Source of the DNA: Membranipora membranacea
Taxonomy: Eukaryota; Bryozoa; Gymnolaemata; Cheilostomatida; Membraniporidae
Assembly: GCA_914767715.1 (NCBI GenBank)
Contig: OU612070.1
Span: forward strand, 1,941,501 to 2,001,500
Direction of reading: 5' to 3'
DNA: 60,000 bases
Numbering within the stretch: the stretch's first letter is position 1; the number at the start of each line of letters is the position of its first letter. Below are positions 39,223-49,705 of the stretch, piece by piece. Made by a program: the position numbers and the translations under genes. The notes beneath the pieces are model-generated. The model had not been told where the DNA came from, ran no database searches, and saw only the letters and a list, made by a program, of their open reading frames with translations.

Positions 39223-42200
39223 TCAGAGGGCGCTGACACTAGTACTATGAGGTACGTACTGACCGACAGTACGGTAATAGTCTGACTGAGCGAGGTTAGG
39301 TACCATGCCATTAATGTCTTTACCATCAGCTTGGATTGTCGGATACTGATATTGCATTTCAGGTGAATACATTTTCATCTCCCCTAATTGTTTGGCAGCC
39401 TCCGATTGACTCATTAAACTGTTTATTGAGAAGGGGTGTGTGAAATTGTTCATACCGTGGTGACCCAGGTGTGGCACATACAGTTGCTGTTGCTGTTCAT
39501 GTGTTAAATGTGGCACGCCCATATGAGGTAATGATGTTGGTTGTTGTTGCTGTGGGGGAGGCTGTTGCTGTGTCAGGTCCGTTGGTTGTTGTTCCTCTGT
39601 TTTAGGTTGTGGTTGTGAAGGTGTCTGCTGACTGTGCGGCGACTCGACCTTGACTGATGGTGAGGTTTGATCTTCAGCGGGGTTGGGTTTTATGTCAGCA
39701 GGCTCGTAGGGACCTCCTTCTTCATCGCCGCTGTCAATATCATCTCCGTCATCGTCTCCCTTAGGGTCACCTTTACGTCGCTGAACTTTGAACCTCTTCT
39801 GTCTGCGAAGGTAACAGCCGTTCTCGAACATGTTACCGGAGTCAGGGTGGAGGGTCCAGTAGCTGCCCTTACCAGGTCTGTCAGGAGTGCGAGGAACTTT
39901 GACAAAACAATCGTTGAAGGATAGAGAGTGACGGATGGAGTTTTGCCATCTCTGTTGGTTTTGGCGATAAAAGGGAAACAAGTCCATGATGAACTGATAT
40001 ATCTCACTGAGGGTACACATTTTGTTTGGGCTCTGCTGTATGGACATAGTGATGAGAGAAATGTAGCTGTACGGAGGTTTGGCGTGAGTGTACGATCGGC
40101 GATAAGTTTTCTCTCTGGCCCTGTTGATAGCTTGAGCTCTGTTCATGTCCATCCTCATCGGTGACATAACGGCCTGATTCATGGGTGAGATAGGCCCGGC
40201 TGGGTGCATAGTGTGCATAGGTGGCATGCTGTTCATTGTAGCCATAGATCCCATGTGTCCTTGCATATTCATACCTGTAATTAAAAAAGATAAATTGAGT
40301 ACTAAGTTGTGGAACTGAAATGGTAAATTTGACAACCATAGTTGAAGAGTCAAAGGTGCTGACAACATACATACCTACTATAGATATTACGAGTGAGGGG
40401 AAATATTAATCTGCAGAGCAGGTATTCACCATCAGGGCAAATTTGGCCCGAGTAAAACAAGAATTCTCCCATTTTCAATGATGTACCACAGAAAGGGCGA
40501 GCTTGGAAGCTAATCCACGCTATGCTTGTCTTATTAGTCATACCACAACTTTTCTCATAGGGGATTAATATCATATTCCAATCTGTATAACACTCTTAAG
40601 ATTTTCACATGTGTTTCCCCTTTGGGCTTTGACATTATTTTCTCCCAGCGCTAATGCCTGTATTCACGAAACACAAAGGAGCTGAATAGAGAGTATTGAC
40701 TTTGCAAGGAACATCATCCTGTAGGATAGATGATTTATGAATAGCGAAAGCAGTAAAACATCACTACTCTCTAAATACATAGAGTGAAAAGTTTTCTAAA
40801 CAAGTCCAACTCAGGCTGAATGACACTGGTCACACACACAGCTACCCTGCCACAGCGAGTAAAAAATCAGTCTGATGACTTAGGTCTGGTTCAGAGGTGT
40901 GTGTTTTGATTTTGATATTTGTGACTACGGGGTTATTTTAGGCTTTTTGGTCAGCGAATAGACTCATTATTTTAATTGCGGTGAGCAAATCGACTCTATT
41001 GAAAGAAAATTAAAATACTAAAAGGATTTTAAGCAGCAGTTAAATAAAACCGTTTTAAAAATGTTTTCTTTATTGATTTAAAACAATTTCTTGAAAAAAG
41101 CAGTCACATCAAAACGAAATTCAGGCCAAGAACTTTCGTGGTGCCTTACATAATCGTAATAAAATACCTAAATGGGTGGAAATTCTCATGACAAGATTTA
41201 GGGAAAAGGTGTTTTAGAATTTGAAACTTTTACAAACACTCTGACGCAAAACTGTCCACTCAAGGGATTAGGTAGTCTGCTATAATAAGGATGTTTGATG
41301 AACAAATTTGCTTAGGAGATAATTTGCCATGAAAACAATACAAACAGATAAAAATCCACTCAATCCTGCCCATCACCGGAAAGCAGGCATTGGTGTTAAA
41401 TCATACTGAGTTAATACAGAAACAAGGCTATGGCACATTGTCTATGAGTGAATTTCTCGTTTGACGATCAAAATCCGTGACAATTTTAATCAAAAATATA
41501 AATTTGAATGTCAGAAATAGAATTTGTCTCAACAGCAAAATCTTTAGGATCAAGGAGTAAACTTTAATGCCTGTCTGTAGACAATAGGATATATTGAATT
41601 GTCAATCCAAATAAAACAATGGATGAACAACCACTAATTCTTATCTAAAAGGTGTCAGATTGGATATTGGTCTACCAGAAATAATCTACAGCACTCTAAG
41701 GCCCCCACAATCATGTAAGCTATGGGAATCTCAAAGCCAAGAGCCCAATCCCACTTAAAAATCCCCATCAAGATCACAGACCTAAATCGGGATACTTAAA
41801 ACTGCACACCTGAGCATGGCTCGCCCAAAACACTGATTAGCCGAACACTAAAGCGAAGAAAACTTGAGGAAAAATTTAATATCTTCAACCTTTATACTGT
41901 TATAAATTAATTTTGAATAGGAAACCCCATTGACACACTTGAATACAATGTTTTTATACGGTTTTAATTCCGCACACAGCACTTGTGATGAGTATTCATA
42001 TAATAGTCCTGAGCAGAGGAAAAATGATATTATGAGAATAAGCACCTGCAAAACCAAACGATGACAGCCGAACAGCCGAGCCGACAGGAGTTCACTTTGA
42101 ATGACTGAGCCTTGAATTTCCTTGAGCTTTTGAATGCACAGCTAGACCAAATGTATCAAACGAAACATTACTGGTTGGAGTCTGGCACTCACATTTGCAG

Positions 42201-42934
42201 CAAAATCCAAAGTTCTTCCAATGTAATCAATTGGCAGATGCCACCATGGTTCAGAAAATATTCTAACAGATGAGAATTTTCCATTGCGGAGTTCGAACTT
42301 GTTTGTAGCCTAAAAATACCCTTTATTTGTTGTGTATCAAAGAATAACTCTACCTCGAAGAATCAGCAAAGCAGGAAATAATTAGGGCCATCTCATTGTT
42401 GCCATGAATGTTGTACATATGATCAAGGATTGCTAAGATATAATTGAGAGCGGCAGCAAGGTCGCTTTAGCATGGGTGCGGTGCTCATACCATACCAGTT
42501 AATGTTATGAAATTTCCAGCTATAAAAATTACATTATAGTAAGACATTGTTTCCTAGATAAAAGTCAGCCAGGAGGATTTTCAGAAAACACCTTCAACCA
42601 GTTATATCAGTTTCTGGTGGATTTCCCAAATTTAATAAGAAGGACCAGGCGTACAGGGTGTTACCTCGACAAGCTGAGACACATCTCGTGAACTTAGTGC
42701 TGTCGAGTCTTTTATAAATCGAACGTAACCCACATAAGAGACATACAGTAAAAATAACTAACCTGTATACATGTGTGGATGCATGGCTGTATGCATGGGT
42801 CCAGGCATCTGTGGTGTATAGGCAGCCATCGAGCTGTATGCTGGCATCGCGCTGCTACTAGCCACCGACATCGGTAATTCATAAGCTGCTTTATTCTGGA
42901 GCATATTCATGGATTGTTCTTCATTTAAATGCAT
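39223..42934 (-). CDS. FoxA: FoxA/HNF3 forkhead transcription factor, 2 coding exons, 407 aa
   Basis: Pioneer transcription factor of endoderm, foregut and axial patterning. Exon 1 is 42934-42763 (57 codons plus 1 nt); exon 2 is 40274-39223 (TGA stop). The intron is GT-AG, phase 1. The N-terminus (1-105) is Met/Pro/Ser-rich, as in the FoxA transactivation region. The forkhead domain spans about residues 120-219, starting [14 protein letters not shown], with the helix-3 recognition segment [17 protein letters not shown] and the wing block [20 protein letters not shown]; this signature is specific to class A. After it come an acidic stretch (about 228-246), a Pro/Gln-rich linker (about 269-305), and the conserved HPFSINSLM motif (about 337-345, FoxA region II). 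The last residues, [13 protein letters not shown], resemble a diverged region III. The forkhead has Cys in MCTLSE, where most FoxA proteins have Leu. The start ATG at 42934 is the first plausible one; a second in-frame ATG is 8 codons later. Confidence 0.97.
40275..42762 (-). other. Single 2.5-kb intron of FoxA
   Basis: Donor ACAG|GTTAGT at 42763/42762 and acceptor AATTACAG at 40277-40275, phase 1. The intron separates the first 57 codons from the rest, so the DNA-binding domain is uninterrupted. No other gene or clear repeat is visible inside. Confidence 0.85.
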
Positions 42935-43227
42935 AATCAGAGATAAGAAAAGTTGGCTTGACTGCGCAGGTCAGGACGCTGTGTAATAACTCCTCGCCGT
43001 AGAGCTAGTCGAGAGATAAAGAGTTTTATGACTGTGCAGGTGATTGTAGCTCTATAACCGTCGATATGTTGTGAAATATTCAGCGGGAGAATTCAAGATA
43101 AAAGTGAACCAAGTATATGAGAGATTAGTGTCCAGTTACTTCTCGTGGGTCACAGCAGGTTAAAAATAGCATCCGCTCCAAATCACAAGACAATATGTAA
43201 TGTTGGATTGGTCTGACGCTGTATTGG

Positions 43228-43233
43228 TTTTAT
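43228..43233 (-). promoter_or_regulatory. Possible TATA box of FoxA
   Basis: The minus strand reads CTCTATAAAACC here, about 295 bp upstream of the FoxA start codon. It would predict a transcription start near 43200 and a 5' UTR of about 260 nt. A forkhead-type TGTTTAC core lies further upstream near 43852. Assignment is by position and motif only. Confidence 0.3.
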
Positions 43234-43249
43234 AGAGGGTAACTCTGAT

Positions 43250-46200
43250 CAGGCCTAGGCTGTGGACAGCTGAGTAGAGCTGTAAGGTTGAGAGAGTTGA
43301 GTGGAAATAGGCTCCTCCCACTCGAGAACGCAGACCGCTGATGAAGGGAGAGAGGAAAGGCCCACACTTTGTTGGTTGTATCATTATCATATTGATGGTA
43401 TTGTCAAAATACTCTATTGTTTAGTCTCCCCACCTATTGTCGCAAACAAACAAAAGATTTTAAAATTTGTTGAGTAGATTTTCTAACTGGCATCGGATGA
43501 ATGAAGCTGGCAATATCAATTTCCATGAATGATATTGCATATTGCTTACCCTGTTGTGGAATAGTTCTGTAGCCTATTTTTTTTAAACTTTCATGGGTTC
43601 AACAAATCTGAAGAAGTCAGAGCTTTATGCATGGGCAGGGACAGTTTTAATTTAATATGATTAAATATAAAATATTTTGTCAAATTTTTCAAATGTCTAA
43701 CGCTGACAGGGGGAGGGGAGGGAGATGGGATCAACACGAGTTTGGGGGTGAAAAGTTAATTTTGTCATCTAACACGGATGAGATGAGATGATGGAATGGG
43801 CCTATATCAAAGATTATTGCCTATATGGAAGATTCATCGAATTCCCTAAATTGTTTACAATTTCATTAGAGGATGAGTAAGAATTATTACACCTGGGCAG
43901 TTAACACAAAACCTGGATTTATTTTCGCTTTTATTGAAAGGATTAAATTCCTCTCAGAATTAACATAGCTATTATAATAATTGTCCAGGAGATGATAGTA
44001 CAAGATTTTTACACCTTTAAAATTGTTATATGGATTTGAATACAATGCATTGTTGTTGTACATTTCTTAGCCCAGCTCGGCTTTTGTGCGAAGGTTAGAG
44101 ATTTTAATAATTCCAATCTTGGAGAGAAAACATAGAATGACAACATTAACAGGTTATTTAATGGCTTATTTTAATCCTATCATATGAAGATACAGCATAT
44201 TGTAAAACTGTGAAAAGAACTATAAATTTTGTAAAGTTCATTTCAATCACTTCCTGAGGATAAATGTGAGATATAGAAATTGTTACAGCTGCATGTACTG
44301 TATTATTCTCTGATTGTTGTTTAGAAAATTGAGTGCTGGACCCAGAATTGCCAAAGTTTAAATTTGTCTCCTACGCAGCAATGATTACAATGAAAATTAT
44401 TTCAAATTTTTCTGTAATAAGGAATGTTCCTAAAAATTACGTCTTTCACAAATAAAAAAATTGTCTTTACCTTTGCATTACATTTATCAGCCAGCAATTA
44501 TTCAGCATCTTTAATCTTCACCCAGCATAAGTTTTATTATAAGCCAGCAATAATAGCATAATATCTGATCCTGTATAAAGTTAGAATTGTAGATAGGAGG
44601 GAATAACTCTAATTATGTGACTCCAGTTTTTATGTTATTGTATGATAATGTTTTAGATTTTTACTACGCCCTGATTGTGATTTTACTCATAGAGCACAGG
44701 ATATATGACATGCACACCTGGGTGGAACTGTGAGTGTGAAAATTTCAAGCTATAAACCACCAAAACAATGTGCTGGCCACTTGAGAAAGGCAAGGAAATA
44801 ATTAACTTTCAAGAGATCACTCAAAAAACCACAAAATTGAAAATGGCCCTAAGACTCGGAGGTTAGAGTATAACCAGGTTCTCAATGCAAACTTTGGTCG
44901 ATCACTTTTCTATAGTGCTTATAGAGATTAAGGTTATGAGTTTTATGTCAGGTGTTCATTTTTAGAATTCAAGTCAAGAAAATACCCTTTCTATATTATT
45001 AGAACCAGTTTGCAAAGGCTTATGATCTATCCTCGACTTTTTTTCATTTTACACCACATGCTCATTTGTAGCACACCGAAGGGGCAAAGAGTACCTTGTT
45101 TTTACAATGGCCTGAATGTCAAAATCGCGAGGAGAAAATAAAGGGAAGCCAAATATTCAAGGAGGTGAAGACATAGCGAAGAAGATTTGATGCTGTGTTA
45201 TTACTGGAAATTTTCGAACAGATTCTTCCGTCCGATCTTTGGTCACACTTTTCTTTTATAAAATCTATCATTGTGAGCAACTTATAATCTGATTTCGGTG
45301 ACAATGTCACAAAGGCCAATTCTCTGGTTGCTATTAATAATGGCTCATACAAACCTGGCAAAAAACCTGCAGCATAAATACAGCTTAGGGGTTTGATTTG
45401 AGGGTGTGAGGTATAATTGGGAGGATTATTCACACAAGAATAAACCAAATTTCATTTTTGGGTGGGTAATCCGGTAGCCCCCAGTAAGCCTACTGGTAGC
45501 TGTACAGGTAATAGTTGATTGATTTCATGTTTAAAATAAAACATAAACACGTCTTATAATGATTATAGCTATATGAATAAATATAGAATAAACGGTCCAA
45601 AACACAAATAAGTCACAAAGTGATACATCATATAAGGGTCAGATACACCATGACATTTTAGGTATTTTACTATAAAGGTTCTGCACTATGAAACCTCAAG
45701 GCTTAGCAATCAACAGGCTTCATTTGAGTGTAGCTTCAAAGTGCCTAGATTCATTGCCCTATAGGAAGAAACATCTTCATGGTTTTTGAACGAGATGTAA
45801 AACAAAAGGTACAGTACCTATATCTCTAGGCTATTTATGAGTCTGAGGACAAGTTTTAGTTGATGATCTGTTGGTGTATTGAGTGCATGAATATTGAGCA
45901 AGGGATCCGCAAATGGCATAAAGTGTATAACCTGACAAGCAAGATTTCGAAGCATATGATGCAACAGGGCAACAAGTGCCAAAAATAAAGCCTTAGAATG
46001 TCAGAGAGAACTGCTCGGGACCTGTCACTCTATATACGTTACTTTATCACTAAGTCATATAGACGCTGTCAGTTCGATTTTCATAAGTTTCAGACTAAAG
46101 GATTTAGGAGCCAGTTGTACAAATGAGAGGAAGTACATTGGTTGTACCATACTGGTTACCTCTATAGGAATATAAGAATGTAGATCGTAGCTGTGAATGC

Positions 46201-48225
46201 TTGGAATCGGTTTTTGATCACCATTATTTATGGATGATGGCAAAACTAAGTATCTATCGATCATATTTCACATATTATATCCAGTGATTGATTTTTATAA
46301 TATTATTACCAGGCTCATTTTTGACAATCCCCTTTCTTGAAAAAAATCAGTGATTAAGGTCCATCCAAAGTCCATCTCAGCCTTCGATAGGGCACAAAGT
46401 TACAAGTAAATGTCATAAAGAAACAGAGATTAAGCTCAAGGCTAGTTACTGTAAAGCCCTGATATAAAACTAATCTATTTATGTGTTGATCTTCTTCTTC
46501 TTACTCTCTGAATTAAAACATTGTGACAAACCCACAAATGACAGAACTCTGCAGGTGCTATACTTATTGACTCAATCTAAACACGCCCCAAGCTGTCAAG
46601 ACATAGATACCAACTGTCAGGATGTCCCTGACACTGAGTAACAAGTGCCCCTGTTAGTTAATGTTTTCTTCATTATATGACCATGACAGTGACAGATTAA
46701 ATGTTTGCAGGCTTAGAACTTCAAAGTGTTGAATTGAAGTACAATTTGGAGCTTCTGTTTTTGTGGTGAAGGAAAGGTTCAATATAGAATATCCAGACAT
46801 TGAAAACAAGTCATAAAAGTATGTGACTTTGTGTAGACTGATATTTGACAACAATATTTATACTATTCAAACTTTATAACTGGAAAAAAAACAACACCCT
46901 CCATCATAATGCAGCGAGTAAAATGTACAATAGTTGGTCATAAAAAACTGCTAAGATTGAACGAGTCCTCAGGCCAGCAATGACAAGTGTTTCCCTTACA
47001 ATTAGATAATTGTCCTCAAGTGTCTCTAAGGGTTCCCATGTAACAATGACCATGTTTTTCCAAACAGTCTTAAGTGAAATCTGGCCTCAGGTAACAACAA
47101 GCTTTTTTACAGACAAATTATGTTTAAGCCAATTCAAAATTGTTCTAAATTACAATTATACAAAAATCTGTGGCTAATTAGGACTAGGCTGTGGTCAACG
47201 CGTGCTACGTTATTCAGTGCAGAAATTTTTGTTTAAAAAAAAATGTAATTGGCAAAGATTTTGAAGTTAAGGTTGGCTTAGCCTGTCTTGAAAAGCTAAC
47301 AGACCCACGAACAAAGCGTAAGAGACCAGTCTTATGGATTTGTGTCATCCTGCTTGTTTTATACGATTCCCTATGAGAGCAATGAACTCCCTCTTCCTCA
47401 GGAAGGGAGTTCATTGATGAGAGAAAGACATTATTAATTATATTTAAAGTAAATGATTACCTAACTTTCTCAAATAATTGTCCACCAAACAGCCAGCAGC
47501 TGACCGGTACTAATCTACTACAGTATCACCGCATATAATCTCGAGCTCGATTTCAATGACATAATCGAAGCATAATATTATGGATCATGGATTATGGGAA
47601 TTGATCTATAAAACGGAATCTGTGGAAACCAAAAGGTTCGAAGCTCACTTGAGCAAATTTTCCACTATAGGATGAAAAAACATCAGGGCCTGATGCAAGG
47701 ATGAGAAAAGAACTGATGAAAATATACATACAAATTAAGAAGAAGTCTGTAAGACTGCTCCAAATTTCCGTCAAGGAGCTGTTGTTTCCATGTAATCCTT
47801 GATTGTATCAGGGGGTTTGTCCCAAACTAACCGATTGTACCCAGTTTCCAAACATTTTAATGTGATCTTAAAACTGGTATGAGTTGTCTACTACCTGATA
47901 ACAAGAGGACAACTTCTATTTAAATTTAAAGGCTTAATAGTTAGATAACCTAAGTGTCTGAGAAATACAACAAGAACGGGTTTCCCATATACCCCTCAAT
48001 ATTATTTGAAAAAAGTTCTAGGTGAAGGTTGTTCATGGAAATCGGTTTGAAACCAACTTTCTTGCTCTTCAACAAACTATTTGTTTCTCGAATTCACAGA
48101 CTCCCATTGAGTGAAGATGGTAAGATGCAACACCGCCTCTATTTTAGCTTGGCTCCCTTTTACCAAGTTAAGGAGCGTTGTTAATCATAATCAATGCTGC
48201 TGTATGAACTACTGTGTAAACAGCC
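43250..48225. other. Upstream intergenic region of FoxA
   Basis: About 5 kb with no supported gene. Open frames are short, start mostly at non-ATG codons and are unremarkable. It holds the G tract at 43709-43729 and a small hairpin at 47379-47415 (stem around ATGAACTCCCT, one bulge), whose arm sequence also occurs near 5319 inside a MITE-like element. Confidence 0.6.
43709..43729 (+). promoter_or_regulatory. G-quadruplex-type G tract upstream of FoxA
   Basis: Four G runs of 5, 4, 3 and 3 with spacers A, A and AGAT, about 775 bp upstream of the FoxA start codon in otherwise AT-rich DNA. It fits the G3+N1-7 quadruplex rule on the plus strand, which is the template strand for FoxA. Confidence 0.45.
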
Positions 48226-48228
48226 CTT

Positions 48229-48514
48229 CTACTTCTTGTTGTAGTCTACCCAAAGAATAGATGGTTGATTAAAATCAGATGACAAATCACACGCCACATC
48301 CCGAAGCATGGGCGGCGAAATACTAGTTGCCTTAGGGGCTAGGCTGCAATATCTGCGCCCATTTGCTCTCAATTTGCAGGCAGGTCGGAGCACACCTGGG
48401 GGTCCAACCAAGCCCCAGCAGTCAGTAGACTTCAGTGGGATTTGAACCCACGACCTTCAACATTTGCATGCTGAAGGGACGTCGCTCTAACCAACTGAGC
48501 TACCTCCTAGCCAA
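48229..48514 (-). mobile_element. tRNA-derived SINE
   Basis: The head, read on the minus strand from about 48514, has a good pol III A box (TAGCTCAGTTGG) and B box (GGTTCAAATCC) at tRNA spacing. The anticodon arm does not fold as a tRNA: CTTCAGCAT pairs with ATGTTGAAG to give a nine-pair stem, so this is not a working tRNA. About 200 bp of unrelated body follows and ends near a CTACAACAAGAAG-like tail. Only one copy is in the window. Family name unknown; 3' limit approximate. Confidence 0.65.
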
Positions 48515-49109
48515 GCCCAATGTATGTGTTGGCTCTGATTGGTGGATGCGTTCTTCTCCCCACCCACCAATTATAGCCAACACAGTGGCTACCCAAGGGG
48601 CAACAGCAGTTTACCAAGTAACGTTTTATTTACCCAGTACCAGTTACTTACTACTTCAAGCAGTACATGGACTTGGAGAATGATTGCTTACTCTGGTCAA
48701 AGGTTCAGAGTGATGTTTCAGGCTTTGTCTATCTGTAATCATTCAACTAGAGTTCCACCGTTTAAACTACTCTACCACTTTTATTCTCCCTGCTGTCACT
48801 CAGGCCAAGGAGTAACAGTCAAATATGTGCTTATTGAATTGTACTACAGTCAAAACTAACATATTGAGGCTGAAATCTCAGCATTATCACCCAATGGGCA
48901 GACAATTTGCAAAAACTGATTGTAAAGTTCAGTGAACGAAATAAATTATCTAGCTGAAATGGTGCCGTTGTTACCGTCTTAGTAGTTGAGGTGAAATTAA
49001 TGACGTCACCACCTAGTGCGTTAATTTCATACCCTGATTTTGAAGATCAGTTTGTGCAGGGATTGTCCCGGGGTTGTGTAGTTGAGGTATTGATCAATCA
49101 AATTTTAAT

Positions 49110-49310
49110 TTAAAAAATTTCCTTTTCTTTTTTGGCAGTAGCCAGTTCATGAAAAAAATCATAATAGAGGGTTTGTTGGTGCAGCCCATTTTGCGTTGGT
49201 CTCCACTTCACCAAATGGCTTGGAAGTGTCCAGTTCTCCGACGTCGATCTGGGAATTTTGCCGTTTACGACATCTATTAGCTGCGAAGTGCTAGTCCGAT
49301 CACGAGACAT
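49110..49310 (-). CDS. Possible small protein or first exon divergent from STN1
   Basis: An ATG-initiated 66-codon frame (MSRDRTSTSQLIDVVNG..., Trp/Lys-containing, ending KKEKEIF then TAA). Its first 90 bp is much richer in CpG than the surroundings, as expected near an unmethylated promoter, and it points away from STN1. An internal ATTTG|GTGAAG could act as a donor, making this the first exon of a gene whose other exons I did not find. I do not recognise the family. It could also be 5' flanking sequence that happens to be open. Confidence 0.35.
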   Translation of the reverse strand: MSRDRTSTSQLIDVVNGKIPRSTSENWTLPSHLVKWRPTQNGLHQQTLYYDFFHELATAKKEKEIF

Positions 49311-49705
49311 TGTAAACTATGTGTGCAACGTTCCTTTGTACAGCTTTGAGCTTTGATGATTGTGACTGTATCAAGCTGCCATCCGATACTAAGATGCATT
49401 TTCTAGGATAGGCCTGACGAGTGTAGTGTAAGCCTTGCCTCTGAGGTGTTCTAGGGATTGATCTTCTTTTATCTCTAGATGACTTGACGCTTTGTTTAAG
49501 GTGTAGTTGGTATTTTCAGTTTTAATTTTGTTATTTGTTTGTAATTCACGTCATTTGTTTTTATGATAGTTCTTTCGGTGAGTATGTTGTTGTTGTTGTA
49601 TGCTCCTTTAGTTCTTTACCTGGAAAACTTCAGAAGTCTATCCAAACTTCTTGGGCAAGAGAAGTTATTATACAAGAAGTCTATGCTTATATCTGATTGC
49701 TTTCG
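49311..49705. promoter_or_regulatory. Putative STN1 promoter / 5' region
   Basis: A 395-bp gap between the start of the divergent 66-codon frame and the proposed STN1 start codon. The adjoining 49230-49320 stretch is CpG-dense in a CpG-poor neighbourhood. No TATA or CCAAT box was convincing. If a further 5' exon of STN1 exists, it would probably lie here. Confidence 0.3.

Noticed and set aside
39667-40164. Plus-strand open frames across FoxA exon 2
   Set aside because: Antisense shadows of the forkhead coding sequence.
45119-45448. 109-codon minus-strand frame upstream of FoxA
   Set aside because: Begins at TTG, no ATG at a useful position and no recognisable feature.
48434-48514. Functional tRNA gene
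   Set aside because: A and B boxes are good, but the anticodon arm folds as a nine-pair hairpin with no seven-base anticodon loop; the sequence continues as a SINE.
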